The position numbers were made by a program, and so were the translations under genes. From Turnera subulata (taxonomy: Eukaryota; Streptophyta; Magnoliopsida; Malpighiales; Passifloraceae), in assembly GCA_028386065.3 (NCBI GenBank), contig JAKUCV010006741.1, positions 1 to 64,000 of the forward strand: a stretch of 64,000 nucleotides of DNA. The letters are read 5' to 3'. Below, one piece after another: positions 58,381 through 64,000 of this stretch. Every line of letters starts with the position of its first letter. The first letter of the stretch is position 1. Under the pieces are notes generated by a model. The model was not told where the DNA came from, ran no database searches, and worked only from the letters and a program-made list of their open reading frames with translations.

Positions 58381-61300
58381 TGTAACAGCCCGGGTAAAAA
58401 TTTGGATTTTTACCGGGACTGTAGAAGTCAATTTACCGTGATTTACTGTTGAATTAATCTTGGGTAATTAATTCAAGGTAAATCAGGAGTCGTTTTTCGA
58501 AACCGAGAGTTTTCCCGCACTCGTGATTTTCCCGTGGATTTTTCAGAACTAAGTTGGTATTTTTCGGGTTTCGGAATTTCTCGGAAAATCACACCGGAAA
58601 ATAACTAAGGGAGTATCAGTTATTTTCTTGTCCGGATCGGACCTGCCTGCATTATTGATATCACAGGCTTAACAGTATGTTCACGGCTATAAAAAAAAGG
58701 AAATGAAGAAGAAAGCAGAAGGAGAGGAGAAGAGAGGAAGAAGAGAAGAAGAGAAAAAAAAAGAGAAAAAGAAAAAAAGGGGAAAGAAAAAAAAAGAAAA
58801 AAATAATAATAAAAAAGAAAAGAGAAACTGTGAGAGGAAAAAAAAAGAGATGAAAAATTAAAAAAAGAAAATCGGAAAATACAGGAAAAAAAAGAAAGAA
58901 AATCAGAAAGAAAAAGAAAAGAAAATAAGAAAATGCAGAAAAAGAAAAAAAAAAGAGTGTGGTGAACAGTGCCGTCACCCGGAGCGCCCTGCACTGTGCA
59001 CGCCGGACAGTTTCCCGGCGAATCTCGACGCACCGCCGCCACCAGCCGCATCCCCTCACCGGCGCGATCTCACCCCTGCCGTCTCCTCCTCCTTTCGTCA
59101 CCGGAGCCGCCGTCACGCGCCTTAGACCCGCCGCGCGACCCGCGGATCTTGCTTCCTCCGCTCCTGCGCCCGCTGCCGTCAGCCTTCCGCCTCCTTTCTG
59201 CCGCCCGTGGAGTCGCCCCGATGTCGCCGACTCCGCGTTGTCCTTCCCTCGCGATGCCGCGCCGTCGCCGCCGTCTCCAAGGTGAGTATCCGTGTGCTGG
59301 TCGGGTTGACCCGCGTCTGTTTGGGCATGGGTGCTTGGATCTTGGGCTGGGCGCTAGGCTTGGGCTAGGCGGGCCTGTGCCACGGGCCTGATGCCTTGGC
59401 TGGACCTTGCGCCTGGGCCCTTGGTTGGGCTGGTTGTGGTATGGGGCTGGGCTTGACTGTTTGGCCCAGTCCGGTTATTTAAAAAAAAAAGCAAATTATA
59501 TATATATATAATTATTAATATTCTGGTCTTTATTTTTGGAAACAAATTATATAGTTAGTTTGAGAAAATTATTTCCAATTTAACTCTGGTATTTTTATAT
59601 ATATTTACTTTGATAAATAATTAAGTTTGGTTTTGGAAAACTATTTTTAATTGGAAATATATATATATACCTTGAAAATAATTTCTGGAAATTTAATATG
59701 TATATTATTTCGTTTGAAAAATTATGAATGTGGTAAATGTATATAAATATGTATTTTGGAAATTAAAGGTAATTATATTTTGTGTTGGAAAATATTATCA
59801 CTATATATATTTAGAAAAGATAAATATTATACAAATATTTTCTGAAAATTATAAATAGGTTGTTATATTCTGGAAAAATTATGGATAATATAATTTTGAG
59901 AAATTATAGTTATTTTATGAAAATATTTTGAAAAAGAAATTTAATTAAAGTATGGTACCGAAATTATATTCGGATATACGTACGGTATTATATTTTCGGT
60001 AAAAGATGATAATAAAAGATACGTAACCGGGATGGGTATATATCGTCGTATTGGCATCATAGTGTACCGATTATGTGCATTTATGTGTGTGTACATTGTT
60101 TTGTTGTATAGGTTATGATATCTAGCAGTTCCTGTGGAACCGGCTTTGGACCGATCGATGTTTCCAGAGTTGAGTAATCGGCTAAGGTGAGGTTAAGTAA
60201 ATATTTATTTACATCCCGTGATATCAAGTTGCTGTTTGCTTACTGTGTCCAATGATGCTGGTATGATACTTTGTGGCTGTGTGTGGTTTGTTGTGTGATG
60301 AATTGAGATGATAATTGTTGCCGTTGATGTTGTGTAATTATTATTGTTGTTGATATTATTGATGATGTTGGGATTTGTGGATATAAGTGAGATTGTTGCT
60401 GTTGTTGACTGTAGAATTGTGTGAGTTGAGTACCGGGGGTACTATTATGTGATGACAGTTTGGTATTGGATATTATCCAGACGAGCGGAGAGGCTGCGAG
60501 CCTGCTCGGGATAATGAGATAATGGTTGGATGATAGAAATGTAGTAACTAGTCGAGGGGAAAGAAAATAATAAAATGGAAACACTTAGACATCTAGTAAG
60601 TCACAGTTAAATGTTGGAACAGCCAGATGGTAGTCTTAGATTATGGTGCTGGGGGAGAGTTAGTGGCTGGTGCCTGCTCCCTGTCTGTACCAAGTTATTG
60701 TTATTGTTTGGGCACTGGGGGAGAGTTAGTGGTTGGTCCTGCTCCCTGTCTGTGCCAGTTATTACGTGGAGGTACCGGGGAGGGGTCCACGGGCTAGCTA
60801 GCTTGACTACCAGGCGACGGCCATCATTTAACTTGTGATAGGGGCCCTGATAATAAAATTGGAATAGCGTGTCTAGAATCACCAGTGTGTATTTAAGGTT
60901 CGTGAGAACCTTGGTTAGTTGTTGTGTTGTGACTTGGATTATTTACGGTGTTGTATATGTATATTTGCTTATGGGTTTACCCGGTGGGCACTTCGGACTC
61001 ACCCCTCACCTGCGGGCTTTCATCCCGTAGGTTGAGTTATTTGTGGTTCAGGTATAATGCATTCCAGACAGGCTGCGGCGTTATCCCTTGGACAGGACTC
61101 GGATCCATTAGTTGCATCATGGGTTGCATACAGAGTCATTGTGAGTCATTAAGTCTTCCGCTGTGCTGTTTATATTGCCGTTGGGCCGTAGGGCCATATT
61201 GTTGTTGCTTACAGTGTTTATGTGAGTTAAAGTCTTCCGCTGTGCATATTATTATTGTTGTTGGGCCATTGGGCCGGTTTTATTATTATTGATGTTTGTT

Positions 61301-61422
61301 ATTTTGGGCCGTTGGAGCCGAGTTGTTGTTGTACACACCGTATGCTGAGTCATGTTGGGTTGGGTCGTCACAGTTCCGGCACGTGTTTACTGTGTACGGT
61401 AAATACGGGCCAGGGCGTCTCA
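58381..61422 (+). mobile_element. solo type II gypsy LTR, 3 kb variant
   Basis: TGTAACAGCCCGGG to cagggcgtctca, 3042 bp, with a perfect TTACC duplication (58376-58380 and 61423-61427). CTATAAAA (58687-58694) starts a homopurine tract (to about 58958). It has a GC-rich segment ending AAGGTGAG (59279), an acceptor-like tgtatag (60110), AAGGTGAGG (60184), the conserved block (60987-61035) and the U5 end. The array between 60600 and 60760 has gggggagagttagtgg-type repeats in place of the usual dyads. Confidence 0.9.
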
Positions 61423-61630
61423 TTACCTTTTATGATTAATTATATATTAAATTCAGTTTTTTTAAAAAAATATTTTTTGAATCATTTGAAATTAGCCATT
61501 TATTTTTAAAAATAAAGGTCAAATGAGAAAGATAGAATATAAAAATACATGATAGAAAGAATATGAATTTATTTCATGAAATATCTTTACCTTTTTTTTA
61601 TAGCAAGCAATATAATTGTAACTATATATG
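61423..61630. other. AT-rich DNA, nothing recognised
   Basis: Continues 58275-58380 once the solo LTR is removed. No ORF or repeat structure seen. Confidence 0.5.
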
Positions 61631-62010
61631 ATAACTTCTTACAATTTGATTATATTGAAAATTTTATATTTTTATCCTTTTATTTAGGTTTAATTTCAAT
61701 TTAGTATATAATTCAGTTTTTTTCAAATTTAAGTTTGAATACTTATAATTTTTTATTATTTATTTCACTATTATAAATTTTAATAAACTTAGAAAATTTT
61801 ATATCTTTTTTTGGTAAATAAGAAATAATTATATTATTATGATATATAATTAAAAATAATCTCATATCTCATTTTAGTTGAAAAATATAATAATTTAAAT
61901 ATAAATTTCAAATTTAAAGTTAAAATATTTCAGAATTGAAGTGAAATAATAATAAGTTGTAAAATTATTACTTCTCATTCTTGAAACAATACATAAAAAA
62001 AATAGTCCGC
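61631..62010 (+). repeat. AT-rich repeat, copy 2 of 2
   Basis: Near-identical direct copy of 5338-5718. Similarity stops at about the tccgc following cttgaaacaatacataaa; after that the two loci differ. Confidence 0.85.
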
Positions 62011-62246
62011 AACCAAGTACAGTATTGTGGCTACCTGAATCTAACCTTTACCAATTCGGTTTGGTTTTTAAAATTGTGGCAAAACTATTCTATATTACTA
62101 TTCTTTATTCATTTTTTTTATTGGATAAAATTCACATCACATCACATATACTACACTTTCAATTTCTTCTTCATACACAAGTTATTTAAATTGTCATTGT
62201 ACAGATAAATAAAGTTATGACTTTGTTAAATAAAGAACTCATATAT
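62011..62246. other. AT-rich DNA, nothing recognised
   Basis: Short AT-rich stretch with no conserved ORF or motif before the reversed LTR. Confidence 0.45.
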
Positions 62247-63850
62247 TGAAACGCCCCGACCCGTATTTATCGTACACAGTAAACAAGTGCCGGAACTGTG
62301 ACGACCCAACCAAAATAAGACCAGCATACAGTGTATACAATAGAAATCCGGGCTCAACAGCCCAAAGTAAAAACAGCAGTAATAACTCAACTGGCCCAAT
62401 GGCCCAACAATAATAAAACAATGCACAGCGGAAGACTTAATAACTCACATAAACACTGTATGCGACATAGATGCAAAACATGGATCCAAGCCTGTCCAAG
62501 GGATAACACCGCAACCTGTCTGAAATGCACCAAACCTGTACCAAAAATAACTCATCCTACGGGATGAAAGCCCGCAGGTGAGGGGTGAGTCCGAAGTGCT
62601 CACCGACGAAGGAAAGACAATCAATATGAACACTATAAAACTCAAGGTCCAAAAACAGGTAAAAACCACCAAATACAAAAGACTCGATCCAGAATCGGTC
62701 CAAGACCGAAAAGACTCAAATAAAATCCAATTATCCAATTTTATCTTTCCGGGCCCCGTCACGGATAAGCTAGGGTCGTACCAGGTTATCAACCTGTTCC
62801 TGGTGCCAGATCAAATAGAACCCGGGATCAACATCCCATTATCAAACTCAGGGATCAACATCCCAATCAAACCGGCATCAACATGCCCATCACAAGTAAC
62901 CCAGATCATGGCCACCACAAACAGTCTCAAACCATCCGGTCGTACCTCTACTTACCACGTGACAATTATTTTATCATCATTCAAAATCATATCTCAGGGA
63001 TCAACATCCCTAACCCAAAATACCAAGGATCGACATCCTTGTCATAATTCATTAATTATTCCATTTTATACTTTGAACCAAAAGACACAGAAAATCAACA
63101 CGGGGATAAACATCCCAAAAACAACCAGGACACCGGGATAAACATCCCGAACCAAAACATACGTTCAAAAGCCAATCACAACACTGGGATAAACATCCCG
63201 ACAACAATCAAGACAATGGGATAAACAACCCGAAACATACCACAGCAAATGCAATAATCAACAAACATGATAACCGAGTAATACAGGCACATATCGAAGG
63301 AAATCCATCCTCATCTTGGCCGATTACTCAACTTCGGAAACTATGACCGGTCCGACGCCGGCTCCTCGGGAAACTGCCCGATATCCAAACCTATACAGCA
63401 AAACAACACGTACTCACATAAATGCACATATTCGGTATACTATGATGCCTCTACTGCGAAATATACCCATCCCGGTTACATATACGTTATTATCTCCATT
63501 TACCGAAAATATTTTACTCGTACGTATATCCGAATATAATTTCGGTACCATACTTTAATTAAAACTCTTTTCAAAATGTTTTCATAAAATAATTATAATT
63601 TTCCAAAATAATAATTACCATAATTTTCTGAGAAAGATAACATATGTATATATATATTTTCTAAAATATTACATTTTTAATAAAACTATTTACCATAATA
63701 TAATTACCAAATATTTTCATTTACCAAAAATATATATATTAATCATATGCTACATGTTATTTCCCAGAAAATATATAATTATAAAAACTTACTCTGAAAA
63801 TAAATACAATTTAATATATATACATTTTTATTTCCTAAGACAACTAACTA

Positions 63851-63889
<39 letters not shown>

Positions 63890-64000
63890 AAGTAAAATAA
63901 AAAAAAGGAAAATCCGGATTGCAACCCAGGAAGGGCGCAACCCGGCCGCGGATATGGGCAAAACCCGACTCACCTAGCGGGTACAGCGTCGCGACGGCGG
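62247..64000 (-). mobile_element. type II gypsy LTR, reversed, running off the window
   Basis: Starts tgaaacgccccgacccg and contains the conserved block (62547-62606), dyads as gggatcaacatccc and ggcatcaacatgcc (62820-63210), the island with ccatcctcatcttggccg (63305), AT-rich DNA with (TA)n, and the GC-rich segment from 63912. The 5' end of the LTR is beyond 64000. Confidence 0.85.

Noticed and set aside
61981..62208. Small ORFs in the AT-rich flank as host genes
   Set aside because: Under 80 codons, AT-driven, no motif and partly inside the repeated segment.

Overview
This window is plant nuclear DNA made almost entirely of nested LTR retrotransposons. I found no single-copy host gene, tRNA, rRNA or CRISPR array. 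The evidence for a flowering plant is the presence of Tekay/Del-type Ty3/gypsy chromoviruses (chromodomain after the integrase) and Sirevirus-type Ty1/copia elements (long coiled-coil gag with two zinc knuckles, multiple polypurine tracts, palindrome-rich LTRs). The species cannot be told from the sequence. Most coding regions carry stops or frameshifts; many of the nonsense changes look like C-to-T or G-to-A, as expected of methylated, silenced repeats.

Layout. 1-5335 is the edge of another nest: a copia LTR end, a gypsy LTR tail with a covarying palindrome array, a reversed long LTR (type III) and a reversed LTR of type II. 5338-5912 is AT-rich DNA; its first 381 bp recur at 61631-62010. 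The large gypsy element (element 3) occupies 5913-58274. Its 5' LTR is split after 12 bp by element 1 (5925-19302), and the 3' LTR of element 1 is itself split by element 2 (12227-18188, reversed). Element 3 gag-pol follows (22228-28386) and carries a solo LTR (24066-26811). A Sirevirus (28387-54141) sits in the integrase gene of element 3. Inside it are a second, younger, non-autonomous Sirevirus (30388-39284, reversed), a 4.2 kb type III gypsy LTR (41323-47842) that holds a solo LTR (44657-46971), and a rearranged second copy of element 3 gag-pol (49929-52549). Element 3 resumes with integrase and chromodomain (54142-55350) and ends with its 3' LTR (55386-58274). After it come a solo LTR (58381-61422), AT-rich DNA, and a reversed LTR that runs off the window. 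Target-site duplications are perfect for five insertions and support this order.

The most unusual content is a small gene cassette that replaces gag-pol or pol in the non-autonomous elements and always lies antisense to the host element. ORF2 (about 227 aa) fuses an unfamiliar N-terminal domain to the N-terminal half of a LINE-type endonuclease. ORF1 (125 aa) looks like a small basic nuclear coiled-coil protein. ORF2 occurs in two gypsy elements (8606-9322, 15001-15684) and, intact, in the copia element (34820-35503). Each ORF2 copy has a TATAAAAG box 103-119 bp upstream, and the codon differences between copies are mostly synonymous. The same kind of cargo in two unrelated LTR-retrotransposon superfamilies, in the same orientation, is the best candidate here for an undescribed system.

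A second theme is LTR architecture. Sirevirus LTRs carry 12-bp perfect palindromes mostly spaced 21 bp apart, and gypsy LTRs carry hairpin-like dyads whose arms covary. The gypsy LTRs also share TATA-plus-homopurine leaders and exon-like islands bounded by AG and GT.
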